Positions 42,991-51,389 of a stretch of 64,000 nt of DNA are shown piece after piece. Origin of the DNA: Paenibacillus shirakamiensis (lineage in GTDB: Bacteria > Bacillota > Bacilli > Paenibacillales > Paenibacillaceae); the NCBI RefSeq assembly GCF_017874255.1, contig NZ_JAGGLD010000001.1, forward strand, positions 1,178,001 to 1,242,000, read 5' to 3'. The notes under the pieces were generated by a model, which had not been told where the DNA came from, searched no databases, and worked only from the letters and a program-made list of their open reading frames with translations. Each line of letters starts with the position of its first letter. The stretch's first letter is position 1. A program made the position numbers and the translations under genes.

Positions 42991-43777
42991 CTATATAGAA
43001 AGGATCTCTCTTGCCCTCAATTTGAACTGTCGTTGAGACTACATACTTTCCTTCAATATACATTTGCTTATCCCCGTGCGCACTTAATCGAATGGAATGA
43101 ATGCTTTGACCAATAAAGTTAACCGTATTCCCAGGGGTAACTGTTAACTCCTTCTTGTCAAGCCCCTGTATGTCTACATTTAAAACATCCGTACTACCCG
43201 GGCTTGAAAATAAACTGAGTTGTACCAATGTATTGAGCGAATTCACTTCCATTTCCCAAATTTGTATGTGAGATTGTTGGTCGGTAATTAATATATTCCC
43301 ACAACATTCCTTTTCCACCACATGGGATGGAGGCCATGCATATGGATCATTTGAAATGGCGCTTGCGGTCGAACTAGATATATTAGTAACCGGTACATTA
43401 GTAAGTTGTGTAGGATCTGACGTGTAAGAGAGTGTGTTTGATAAAGGGCTGGTATTAGCTGTTGAAATGGAACGAACATCCATCCCCGCATTTAAATTCG
43501 TAGTTGTTGAATTTGGAGATGGAAAGGAGCTTAAAGGCAATTGTCTATTGGGCAGGGGATCCCCCACAGATGTGGGCCACTGTAAAGGAATTGTTTTGGG
43601 ATAGATAAAGCGAATCGAAATCTGATTACTTGAATTGCGAGATCTTCTTCTTTTTCTATATGGGTAGGGAAGTCTAATGTTCTTCCTTTGTGTAGAGGGA
43701 CGCCTCTTCCTGAGGAGTATAAGCAGAATGAGAAGGATAAGTAATACTTTTCGCCGTACAAACCGTCTCCGTCTCAT
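42959..43777 (-). CDS. Spore-surface candidate: basic, Ser/Thr-rich protein with Ena-like C-terminal domain
   Basis: A 272-residue protein in three parts. Residues 1-47 are extraordinarily basic and enclose a short hydrophobic run (RRKVLLILLILLILLRKRR). Residues about 50-150 are rich in Ser, Thr, Asn and Pro. Residues 155-258 start with a Cys158-Cys159 pair and continue as beta strands with TVTPGNTVNFIGQSIHSIRL and IEGKYVVSTT, which resembles the Ena/DUF3992 jellyroll and its CC connector. By analogy with Ena1C, which anchors the fibre, it might be the base of the appendage; this is inference. It lies between the collagen gene (same strand, 91 nt) and the two Ena subunits (convergent). Confidence 0.55.
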   Translation of the reverse strand: MRRRRFVRRKVLLILLILLILLRKRRPSTQRKNIRLPYPYRKRRRSRNSSNQISIRFIYPKTIPLQWPTSVGDPLPNRQLPLSSFPSPNSTTTNLNAGMDVRSISTANTSPLSNTLSYTSDPTQLTNVPVTNISSSTASAISNDPYAWPPSHVVEKECCGNILITDQQSHIQIWEMEVNSLNTLVQLSLFSSPGSTDVLNVDIQGLDKKELTVTPGNTVNFIGQSIHSIRLSAHGDKQMYIEGKYVVSTTVQIEGKRDPFYIEEKKVNSSDG

Positions 43778-43868
43778 ATCCTTTCCCCTCTCTCAAATCG
43801 CTCCATTAGTTATAATAAATGTCACGAGGAGGCACATGGTTAATCTTTAAGTGAACTTTTTTCTAGAT

Positions 43869-45695
43869 TCAAGTTAATTCATGTATGGACCATACAACAC
43901 CGTTACCTACTCCCGTGCCCACATTCAGCGATACGGCTAGGCCATTAGCATTATAAAAAAGCCCTACCACATCACCTGCACTGAGTGTAACTTCTCCAGC
44001 TAAAGTCACCTCACCCGAGCCTAATACGGCTCTGAGTGTAAGTACTAAGGCCACATTCACATTTAAAATGGGCAAAAACCCACTCACTAAACTAGTTGCT
44101 GTTGGGGCCGTTCTTTGAATCGCAAAAAATGGATTAACCCCCGCACCAAGACTTGTTGTTAGTGCAGCAGTTGTTGAGAAATTAATTGTGGCGAGCAACG
44201 TGTATCTTCCTGAAGTAGGGGCAGTGTAATTACCTGTGACGGAGTTAAAACTTGCACTTCCATAGTAAGGTGAAGCTACAGACCAGTTCGTAAGTTGTGC
44301 ACTCGTACTTACGTTTAAAGTAGATAAAAAAGCAGAAAACCCTTCTGTAGACACATTAGGCCCTGTGACACCTGTAGCTCCTGTAGGTCCAGTTGCTCCA
44401 GTTGCTCCAGTTGCTCCGGTCACCCCATTCGTGCCGTTCGTTCCGGTGACTCCCGTATTTCCCGTCGCACCCGTTACCCCGGCAATTCCCGTTGCTCCTG
44501 TGGGTCCAGTCACTCCGGTCACTCCGTTCGTGCCATTCGTTCCGGTAGCTCCTGTACTTCCCGTCGCTCCTGTTACCCCATCAATGCCCGTTGCTCCTGT
44601 GGGTCCAGTTGCTCCGGTCACTCCGTTCATACCATTTGTTCCGCTTGCTCCCGTATTCCCAGTCACGCCTGTCACCCCGACAGTTCCCGTTGCTCCTGTC
44701 GGTCCAGTTACTCCGTTCGTGCCGTTCGTTCCGGTAGCTCCTGTATTTCCTGTCGCTCCCGTCACCCCGGCAATTCCCGTTGCTCCGGTCGGTCCAGTTA
44801 CTCCGGTCACTCCGTTCGTGCCGTTCGTTCCGGTAGCTCCCGTATTTCCCGTCACGCCCGTTACCCCATTCGTGCCGTTCGTCCCGGTTGCCCCCGTACT
44901 TCCTGTCGCTCCTGTTACTCCGGTATTTCCCGTCGCCCCTGTCAGCCCAGTCACTCCGTTTGTGCCGTTCGTTCCTGTTGCTCCCGTACTTCCCGTTGCG
45001 CCTGTTACTCCCGCAGTTCCTGTCGTACCTGTTGGCCCAGTCGCTCCAGTCACTCCATTCGTGCCGTTCGTTCCTGTTGCCCCCGTACTTCCGGTGGCTC
45101 CCGTTACTCCTAGCGCGCCCGTCACCCCGGCAGTTCCCGTCGCCCCTGTCGGCCCGGTGGCTCCCGTCACCCCATTCGTGCCGTTCGTTCCGGTTGCTCC
45201 CGTACTTCCCGTTGCGCCTGTTACTCCCGCAGTTCCCGTCGTCCCTGTGGGCCCGGTCGCTCCGGTCACTCCATTCGTGCCATTCGTTCCTGTTGCCCCC
45301 GTACTTCCCGTTGCGCCCGTTACTCCCGCAGTTCCTGTCGTACCTGTGGGCCCGGTCGCTCCGGTCACTCCGTTTGTGCCGTTCGTTCCAGTGGCTCCCG
45401 TACTTCCCGTCGCTCCCGTCAATCCAATTATTCCCGTTACACCTATAGCTCCTGTTGGCCCAGTTACTCCCGTATTCCCGGTGGGTCCGGTTATACCCAT
45501 AGCTCCAACGGCTCCGGTTGCCCCTGTCGCTCCCGTTGGTCCAGTTGCACCAGTCGCTCCCGTTGCACCAGTCACTCCTGTAATACCTTTTTTCGGCGTA
45601 ATCCCATCACAACTCAAAGAAGACATAGAACTACATCTATGGGATGAATAATCTTGATAAGGGACGTTACTATTGCAGGAGCTACAATAATTCAT
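43869..45695 (-). CDS. BclA-like collagen-triple-helix spore surface protein
   Basis: A 608-residue protein. The N-terminus is Cys-rich ([18 protein letters not shown]), followed by about 135 Gly-X-Y triplets, mostly G-x-T (residues about 37-446), and a C-terminal globular domain of about 160 residues ([20 protein letters not shown] to VVWSIHELT), which looks like the TNF-like trimerising head of BclA. Such proteins form the hair-like nap of the exosporium or the tip fibres of S-Ena appendages, and are often glycosylated on Thr. The ATG at 45695 has GGGAGG 8 nt upstream. A candidate sigma-K promoter lies about 90 nt upstream. Confidence 0.88.
   Translation of the reverse strand: MNYCSSCNSNVPYQDYSSHRCSSMSSLSCDGITPKKGITGVTGATGATGATGPTGATGATGAVGAMGITGPTGNTGVTGPTGAIGVTGIIGLTGATGSTGATGTNGTNGVTGATGPTGTTGTAGVTGATGSTGATGTNGTNGVTGATGPTGTTGTAGVTGATGSTGATGTNGTNGVTGATGPTGATGTAGVTGALGVTGATGSTGATGTNGTNGVTGATGPTGTTGTAGVTGATGSTGATGTNGTNGVTGLTGATGNTGVTGATGSTGATGTNGTNGVTGVTGNTGATGTNGTNGVTGVTGPTGATGIAGVTGATGNTGATGTNGTNGVTGPTGATGTVGVTGVTGNTGASGTNGMNGVTGATGPTGATGIDGVTGATGSTGATGTNGTNGVTGVTGPTGATGIAGVTGATGNTGVTGTNGTNGVTGATGATGATGPTGATGVTGPNVSTEGFSAFLSTLNVSTSAQLTNWSVASPYYGSASFNSVTGNYTAPTSGRYTLLATINFSTTAALTTSLGAGVNPFFAIQRTAPTATSLVSGFLPILNVNVALVLTLRAVLGSGEVTLAGEVTLSAGDVVGLFYNANGLAVSLNVGTGVGNGVVWSIHELT
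44358..45587 (-). repeat. Tandem collagen repeats inside the BclA-like gene
   Basis: About 1.2 kb made of Gly-X-Thr triplets. A higher-order unit of about 33 residues (99 bp), typified by [19 protein letters not shown], recurs many times with small changes. Such arrays change length by slippage and recombination and are prone to assembly collapse. Confidence 0.9.
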
Positions 45696-45782
45696 ACATA
45701 GAACCTCCCTTCTTTGCATATCGATTTTGCTTAACTCATATCTTTCAGTCTATTAATTTACGATTCAATTCTTTATTCGAAA

Positions 45783-45810
45783 TAGTATATGTAAATAGTA
45801 GTATGCATGT
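45783..45810 (-). promoter_or_regulatory. Candidate sigma-K promoter of the collagen-like gene
   Basis: On the minus strand CATATACTA (45783-45791) matches the sigma-K -10 pattern CATANNNTA, and AC lies 17 bp upstream (45809-45810), as in the -35 pattern. It would place expression late in the mother cell, which suits a spore-surface protein. The pattern is short, so chance is possible. Confidence 0.45.
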
Positions 45811-45863
45811 TTGTACTAGTGCCTTCCTCATGCTTTAAGTAATTCCATTACGGAGCCTAATAC

Positions 45864-45900
45864 AAAAACACCCCTCCATTCAATTCATGGAGAGGTGTAT
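45864..45900 (-). terminator. Terminator of the sialidase gene
   Basis: On the minus strand ACACCTCTCCAT pairs with ATGGAGGGGTGT around a 7-nt loop and leads into TTTTTG. Confidence 0.85.
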
Positions 45901-45912
45901 AAATATCCTAAC

Positions 45913-47574
45913 TTAAGGAGCTTCTACCCAAGCTTTGTTAAAGCGAGCAAGAGATATCTTAGTAGAAGCAGGCTTCTCGTAAAACACCAAGATCGTTTTA
46001 TCAGGAGCCACACCAATGTCAGAATATCCATTGCTTCCTGCATAAATTTCTTTGGATTTATTCCATGTGGTTCCATCATCACTACTCATACGGATGGTCA
46101 TATGTGTGCGTGAAGAAGTGCTTGCTGGATTCGTGAACAAAATGGTAGAAGCATCATAACGCTGAAGGCTTCCTTCGCATACCGGATCAATAAGGACTTG
46201 ATCTGCGCGAGGAGTGCTCCATACTCCAGTTACTCCACTAGAAGTGGATACTGCACGGTACGTTGTACCGGGATTACGCATGTTGGTCATTAGACTGCCA
46301 TTAGATAATTCAACCATCATGTTCTCGTGAATTTTGGTGAATCCAGTAGGGTTAGGCACTTTGGAACCTGCGTTCCAAGTCAATCCACCATCACTGCTAT
46401 AGATGGATGCTACTGTACTATTCGTCCAATTGGCTGTAGTCAGATAAATAGGCACAACTAACTTACCGTCTTTCAGTTGAATGCCGTGGCCTGGTCCCAT
46501 ACCCGCTCCTGATAAATTGGCAAAGTAATAAGGGTTAGCAGGATCTTTATACGCCGCTAGAGCAGAAGTAATTTCTCTTGTCTCTCCCCAAGTCGCACCA
46601 TTATCGGTACTTGTACGGATGAAATACTGACAATTTCCCCATTTCCAGCGGCCCCATAGCAAGTGAACTTTACTCCCTGTGTTCTCTGTTAGAAGCATCG
46701 GATTCATCTCTGCATTCCCTTGAGATTTACCTGGAGACATGATGACTGAATCGGAGAAAGTAGCTCCTCCATCCGTGCTTCTTTTTAGCAAAATATCTGT
46801 TGGCGTCTGGTCTCCACCAGATCTGCCTTCTACGGCAACGAGAACGGTACCATTCGCAGACACAGCAATACTTGGAATTCTATATTGTGCATAGCCCTTG
46901 CCATCACTAGTATCGAACAAGGTAGCTTCATCAAAGGTTGCTCCAAGATTTTTGATCTGTGCATCCGTAAGCGCTACATTGTACAATTGTACTTGATTGA
47001 GATCTCCTGCATAGAACCACTGAGCTCCACCACTGTCTACATTGCGACCGATAGACAAGGAATTGAGGTTCGTTACATTTTTGAAGAAAGCCGTGGATGT
47101 AGCTGACCCTTTAAGATATCCATCGACGAAAATTTTAGTGCCACTGCTATTTACTGTAAGTACAGCCGTATGCCATTTCCCATCATTGTACGTTCCATCT
47201 GCATTGAGCTTCGTTGCATATACTCCATCTTCACGATTTTCGAAATATACGGTGCCATTATTCATAGTGAATGAGATATTGCTTGAAGCATCTGCCGTGT
47301 GTGAAGCGCTAAGAAAGGTTTTGGCTTGTGCCGTACTGGAAGATTTGAACTGAACAACCATAGACCCTTGTGTTAAATTAGCTACTGTACTGATATCTGC
47401 CGTTTTATCTACGAAATCACTTGTTCCATTAAATGTCTGATTAATTGCATAATTCAGCACCTGTCCATCTACATCTGCTAACGCTTTGGAAGCCATGGGA
47501 TTCATGCCTACAAGGCAAGTCATACATAGAGCAAGACACAAGAATACGCGGAAGTTCAACTTCATTTTTGTCAT
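45913..47574 (-). CDS. Secreted sialidase (GH33) with N-terminal LamG-like domain
   Basis: An exported exo-alpha-sialidase of about 553 residues. After a signal peptide (to about ALA-DVD, residue 36) comes a LamG/concanavalin-like module (about 45-205; WFYAGDLNQVQLYNVALTD), then the six-bladed propeller. The RIP motif is in YAQYRIPSIAV, and four Asp boxes are visible (STDGGATF, STDNGATW, SSDGGLTW, SSDDGTTW). It would free sialic acid from host or environmental glycans outside the cell. I see no sialic-acid catabolism genes nearby. GGAG lies 7 nt before the second of two adjacent ATGs, which I take as the start. A cre-like site is upstream. Confidence 0.9.
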   Translation of the reverse strand: MTKMKLNFRVFLCLALCMTCLVGMNPMASKALADVDGQVLNYAINQTFNGTSDFVDKTADISTVANLTQGSMVVQFKSSSTAQAKTFLSASHTADASSNISFTMNNGTVYFENREDGVYATKLNADGTYNDGKWHTAVLTVNSSGTKIFVDGYLKGSATSTAFFKNVTNLNSLSIGRNVDSGGAQWFYAGDLNQVQLYNVALTDAQIKNLGATFDEATLFDTSDGKGYAQYRIPSIAVSANGTVLVAVEGRSGGDQTPTDILLKRSTDGGATFSDSVIMSPGKSQGNAEMNPMLLTENTGSKVHLLWGRWKWGNCQYFIRTSTDNGATWGETREITSALAAYKDPANPYYFANLSGAGMGPGHGIQLKDGKLVVPIYLTTANWTNSTVASIYSSDGGLTWNAGSKVPNPTGFTKIHENMMVELSNGSLMTNMRNPGTTYRAVSTSSGVTGVWSTPRADQVLIDPVCEGSLQRYDASTILFTNPASTSSRTHMTIRMSSDDGTTWNKSKEIYAGSNGYSDIGVAPDKTILVFYEKPASTKISLARFNKAWVEAP

Positions 47575-47630
47575 CATAAGTCTCCTTCTGATTCATAGTG
47601 GTTAATATCAATTCGAGCCTCCTTCTCTAA

Positions 47631-47644
47631 AGAATGCGCTTTCA
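47631..47644 (-). promoter_or_regulatory. cre-like site upstream of the sialidase gene
   Basis: TGAAAGCGCATTCT on the minus strand matches the CcpA consensus at 12 of 14 positions and lies about 57 nt before the start codon. Confidence 0.5.
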
Positions 47645-47821
47645 AAATGAATATAAGCTTTCCTGAGGTCAAAACATATACCTCTTTTTTTACTTTAGGG
47701 GTGATACTTTGACCTTTTGGAATCTATCAATTGATATTTATTGGCATATGTGCTTATTCCCCTATATTTGTTAAAATATTGCTGTAAAATATGTAAAAAA
47801 ATCTCTTAACTCGTCCTTTAC

Positions 47822-48871
47822 CTATTTATCCATGTTAGGGTTATTGCCCCAACTCTCGATGACTATGTCTTTCAAGACAGCTCTCACATCATCCATGCTG
47901 ATGAAACCCGCGGCTGGATTCATTGCGTTGGCTGAACCACAAGCTGTGGCATATCGTAAGCATTGCTCTACCGGAAGCTGCTGTGTATAGGCATAGGCAT
48001 ACCCTGCCACAAAAGCATCACCGCTTCCTACAGGATTCAATACGTTCACAGCAGGAGTGAGAATTCGATACTGTGTATCATGAATTTGTGCTATAGCTCC
48101 TCTTGAGCCTAGGGTAACAATCACTTGAGGGATGGAATACGTTACTGAAAGTTGACGTAGCACTTGACCATATACCTTTTTCAAGCTTTCTTCTGAATGT
48201 GTACTTGCGTCCAATGGAACTTCAGACTCGAACTCATTTGCGTTAAGCCAAGGCCTGATTTCATCTTCATTGGGTTTGATAAAGTGCGGCCCAGCCTTCA
48301 TTCCTTCTAATAACGGTTGTCCACTAGCATCCAGGAACACTTCAGCCCCGGCTTGTTTAGCTATGTCAATAAGTTCCAGGTACAGCTCAGGTCGGCAACC
48401 TTTAGGTATACTCCCTGAGAAAATGAGAAGTTGATCTCGCCTAGCAAGATGACGGATTTTGTCCTTCATCCTATTTTCATAGGCTAACTGCACTTCAGGT
48501 CCTGCCTCTATAATTTCTGTTGAGGTATGATCGTTTTGATTCATGAAATTAAGACATAGCCTTGATTCCCCAGAAATCTCTACAAACTCAGATTGAATAC
48601 CACTTTTCTGAACATCTTGTACTATAAATTGTCCGTTAAATCCAGCAACAAAGCCCGTCGCAGTGACTTGTCTATGGCCTAATTGGCTCAATACCCGCGC
48701 TACATTGATCCCCTTTCCCCCTGCCATCGCAAGAAAGTCCTTAACCCGCATCACTTCTCCATCTGACCAGCCTTCTAGATAATACGTTTTATCGATTGCT
48801 GCATTCAAGGTAACGGTAACAACAGAAGTTTGATGTAAGGAAGGTATATTTTTTGCTGCTTGTGAAGTCAT
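47822..48871 (-). CDS. PfkB-type sugar-phosphate kinase (1-phosphofructokinase/tagatose-6-phosphate kinase)
   Basis: A 349-residue ribokinase-fold enzyme. The N-terminal TVTLNAAIDKTYYL and AMAGGKGINVARVLSQLG match PfkB signature 1, and NPVGSGDAFVAGYAYA holds the anion hole and catalytic Asp of signature 2. The subgroup is that of 1-phosphofructokinase and tagatose-6-phosphate kinase, which feed fructose or galactose breakdown; no PTS or aldolase gene is adjacent, so the choice is open. The ATG at 48871 has GGGAGA 7 nt upstream. Confidence 0.87.
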   Translation of the reverse strand: MTSQAAKNIPSLHQTSVVTVTLNAAIDKTYYLEGWSDGEVMRVKDFLAMAGGKGINVARVLSQLGHRQVTATGFVAGFNGQFIVQDVQKSGIQSEFVEISGESRLCLNFMNQNDHTSTEIIEAGPEVQLAYENRMKDKIRHLARRDQLLIFSGSIPKGCRPELYLELIDIAKQAGAEVFLDASGQPLLEGMKAGPHFIKPNEDEIRPWLNANEFESEVPLDASTHSEESLKKVYGQVLRQLSVTYSIPQVIVTLGSRGAIAQIHDTQYRILTPAVNVLNPVGSGDAFVAGYAYAYTQQLPVEQCLRYATACGSANAMNPAAGFISMDDVRAVLKDIVIESWGNNPNMDK

Positions 48872-49095
48872 GTGGATCTCTCCCATCGGTTGAAATAAAC
48901 TCGACACTTAATACACACAATGCTGTCGTATTTTCTTTAAGGATATGTATATAAATAGGCTTTATCTTATGTAATACAAGTTCAAGATCGTTCATCTATT
49001 ATAACACTTTAATAGTGATTGGTTGCATGGTGGTCGATTGCATGAAATTCTTCATTCTGAAAGAAAATAAAAACCGAAGGGAGACATCCATTCGG

Positions 49096-49731
49096 TTAGG
49101 CACCTTTCTTTTTATTTTTGAATAATTCTTTAGATGACTTCTCATAGCTAGGCCACAGTCTATGTTCTAATTTTTGATAACCAATTATAACTTGTTGGAA
49201 GATGTGCTGTATTCTAATGGAACGTTGAGTTAAGGCATGTACAACATAAGCGACAGCAATTCCGATCAGAGCACCGCCTATGACATCCGAGAGGTAGTGT
49301 ACCCCTGTCCATACTCTTGAGAAGGCGATACCCGATGCAAGTATAAGCCAGGCACCCCCTTCTTTTTTACGAAAGATCCATATGGATGTAGCAATGACAA
49401 AGGCACCTATAGCATGATCACTAGGAAATGATGCATTGGCTGGATGGGGGATGAGTTGAAGTACGGCATGATGAACAAATGGACGATCTCTGTAGAAGAA
49501 ATGTCCGATTACTCCACTACATATCAAGGCCATAATTGCAGATATACAAGCCTGTAACGTCATCATTCGTTGCGCTTTTCCTCTAGTGAACCAATATAGA
49601 ATTACCCCTAGGAAAAAGATATATTGTGCATACGAAGCAAAAAATATCATCAAAGGATTCAGAAAAGTTAGGGTATATCCTAACTCATTGATTTTTTGAA
49701 AAATTAAATAGTCTAGATTAGAGAGACTCAT
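49096..49731 (-). CDS. PAP2-family undecaprenyl-diphosphatase (BcrC-like)
   Basis: A 211-residue membrane phosphatase with about five helices. The three PAP2 motifs are present: FFYRDRPFV, ASFPSDHAIG and SRVWTGVHYLSDV. BcrC-type enzymes recycle undecaprenyl pyrophosphate and give bacitracin resistance. It overlaps the upstream gene by 14 nt when started at the ATG with AAGGA 8 nt upstream (49731). A two-component system of VanR/VanS type lies upstream in the same direction and may control cell-wall functions. Confidence 0.85.
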   Translation of the reverse strand: MSLSNLDYLIFQKINELGYTLTFLNPLMIFFASYAQYIFFLGVILYWFTRGKAQRMMTLQACISAIMALICSGVIGHFFYRDRPFVHHAVLQLIPHPANASFPSDHAIGAFVIATSIWIFRKKEGGAWLILASGIAFSRVWTGVHYLSDVIGGALIGIAVAYVVHALTQRSIRIQHIFQQVIIGYQKLEHRLWPSYEKSSKELFKNKKKGA

Positions 49732-50524
49732 GTTCATCTTCCTTTTCTAATGTGGATACTACAAGTTTTGGAGACTTGGATAAATACAGAATCAAGAATA
49801 GAATGACGACGATAAAGAATAGACTGATTTCTGTCGTTCCCATGTTCAATCCACCCTGAGCTTTAGGCTGAGTCAGATAATCCCCTAGCGAGGCGCCAAG
49901 TGGACGAGTCACAATATAGGCCGCCCAGAAGGCAAGAACAGCATTGAATTTGAGATGAACATAAGCTGTAGTAATGATTCCAATGATAGCTCCAAAAAGA
50001 ACAGCTGAGAGGAGATAGCCTACATTCAGACTTTCCGAAACCCAATCTCCAGCCGCCGTCCCTAAGGCGAAGGTTAGCAAGATGGTTAACCAATACAGCA
50101 TTTCACGTCTTCTAGTAGTGATAAAATGAATGTCTAGCGTTCCTTCCTTCTTCCTCCATAATACAAAGGTTAAAGCTAGCGCAATTGCGAACACTAAGGT
50201 GGTTACCTCTAGAGGTACACCGAACTGATCCACTAGATTATCAGTAATTAATGTTCCGACCACACTAACAAGTAGAACCGTAAGCCAATATTTCGCAGGT
50301 ACATAAGTAGGGGATACGACTTGAAATAGAAGAGCCGTTAGAAACAGCGCTAACATTACAAAAGTAGTATTCGTGAGTCCCCAAGACAGATTGAAATTCA
50401 GAACATCAGCCGCCGTTTCTCCTACTGTTGTTGCCATAATTTTGATAATCCAGAAAATGAATGTGATCTGCGGAACTTTAATTCCACGTTGTTCCTTCCC
50501 CTGAAGTTCAGTTTGTATCTCCAT
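49718..50524 (-). CDS. COG4705-like integral membrane protein
   Basis: A 268-residue protein with about seven or eight membrane helices. The duplicated motif TVGETAADVLNF near residue 31 and TAAGDWVSESLN near 155, together with RPLGASLGDYL, is the mark of the COG4705 membrane-anchored family, whose transport or sensing role is unproven. The ATG at 50524 has GGAAGGAAG upstream. It is translationally coupled to the PAP2 gene. Confidence 0.75.
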   Translation of the reverse strand: MEIQTELQGKEQRGIKVPQITFIFWIIKIMATTVGETAADVLNFNLSWGLTNTTFVMLALFLTALLFQVVSPTYVPAKYWLTVLLVSVVGTLITDNLVDQFGVPLEVTTLVFAIALALTFVLWRKKEGTLDIHFITTRRREMLYWLTILLTFALGTAAGDWVSESLNVGYLLSAVLFGAIIGIITTAYVHLKFNAVLAFWAAYIVTRPLGASLGDYLTQPKAQGGLNMGTTEISLFFIVVILFLILYLSKSPKLVVSTLEKEDEHESL

Positions 50525-50647
50525 TGCTATTCTTCCTTCCATGCAACATAGATTGTTGTAGAGTATTAATTCCTCCTTCTCTGTAAGGATAAAGGTCAAA
50601 TCTAAACGGTTAATGAACCGCTTCTTAAATAATTCTTAACTGTCATC

Positions 50648-50685
50648 AGACAAAAAAAAGCCAAAGCAAATTGCTTTGACTTGAG
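50648..50685 (-). terminator. Terminator after the VanR-like gene
   Basis: On the minus strand AAGTCAAAGCAA pairs with TTGCTTTGGCTT (one mismatch), followed by eight T residues. Confidence 0.87.
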
Positions 50686-50699
50686 AGCACTTAGGAGCA

Positions 50700-51389
50700 T
50701 TAGGAACGAAATCGATAGCCTGCTCCCCACAACGTTTCGATATATACAGAATGTGTAGAATCGCTCTCGATTTTCTCACGTAACTTACGAATGTGGACGG
50801 TGACTGTCTGCGTATCTCCTACTGCCTCGATTCCCCATACTTTCTCAAAAAGGTGATCTTTACTAAATACATGATTGGGATGTAAGACTAAAAAATAGAG
50901 CAAATCAAATTCTTTGGTCGTCAACGTTACTTCTACATCTTGGACATAGACCCGGCGAGAATCAGGATTGATTCTCAGTCCTCTCATGTCTAATTCATTC
51001 GTAGGCATATTCCTTCCACGAAGACGATCATACCGTGACAAATGCGCTTTGACACGTGCTACGAGTTCTGCGGGCTTGAAAGGCTTCGTCATATAATCAT
51101 CTGCGCCCAGACCTAGACCTCGGACAAGATCGATATCTTCACGCCTTGCAGTGACCATAACAATGGGAATATCTAATTGCTCTCGAATTTTTTTACATAC
51201 TTCAAAACCCGTGAGCTTAGGTAACATTACATCAAGCACTATACATTCATATATACCGGATAATGCAAATAAAAGTCCTTCTTCACCATCTGTAGCAATA
51301 TGGGTTGTATAGCCATTCATTTCTAGATAATCACGCTGTAACTCAGCAATGGATGGTTCGTCTTCAACGATAAGAATATGTCGTGTCAT
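50700..51389 (-). CDS. OmpR-type response regulator (VanR-like)
   Basis: A 229-residue regulator. Receiver domain with IVEDEPS, phospho-acceptor Asp in CIVLDVMLPK (about 54) and MTKPFKPAE; winged-helix domain with LTTKEFDLLYFLVLHPNHVF and TVTVHIRKLREKI. It overlaps the kinase gene by about 26 nt. Likely acts on genes for cell-envelope maintenance given its neighbours, but targets are not visible. Two adjacent ATGs; the second is better placed from GGAGA. Confidence 0.92.
   Translation of the reverse strand: MTRHILIVEDEPSIAELQRDYLEMNGYTTHIATDGEEGLLFALSGIYECIVLDVMLPKLTGFEVCKKIREQLDIPIVMVTARREDIDLVRGLGLGADDYMTKPFKPAELVARVKAHLSRYDRLRGRNMPTNELDMRGLRINPDSRRVYVQDVEVTLTTKEFDLLYFLVLHPNHVFSKDHLFEKVWGIEAVGDTQTVTVHIRKLREKIESDSTHSVYIETLWGAGYRFRS

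Noticed and set aside
44888..45448. Another plus-strand frame across the collagen repeats
   Set aside because: Same repeat artefact in a different frame, with improbable Leu/Pro/Ser/Arg composition.
44358..45587. Regularly spaced repeats as a CRISPR array
   Set aside because: The units are contiguous collagen codons without unique spacers, and no cas genes are present.
44365..45651. Long plus-strand frame (428 codons, Pro/Val-rich) opposite the collagen gene
   Set aside because: It is the mirror image of the Gly-X-Thr repeat array; the composition is forced by the repeats, and the strand lacks a ribosome site.
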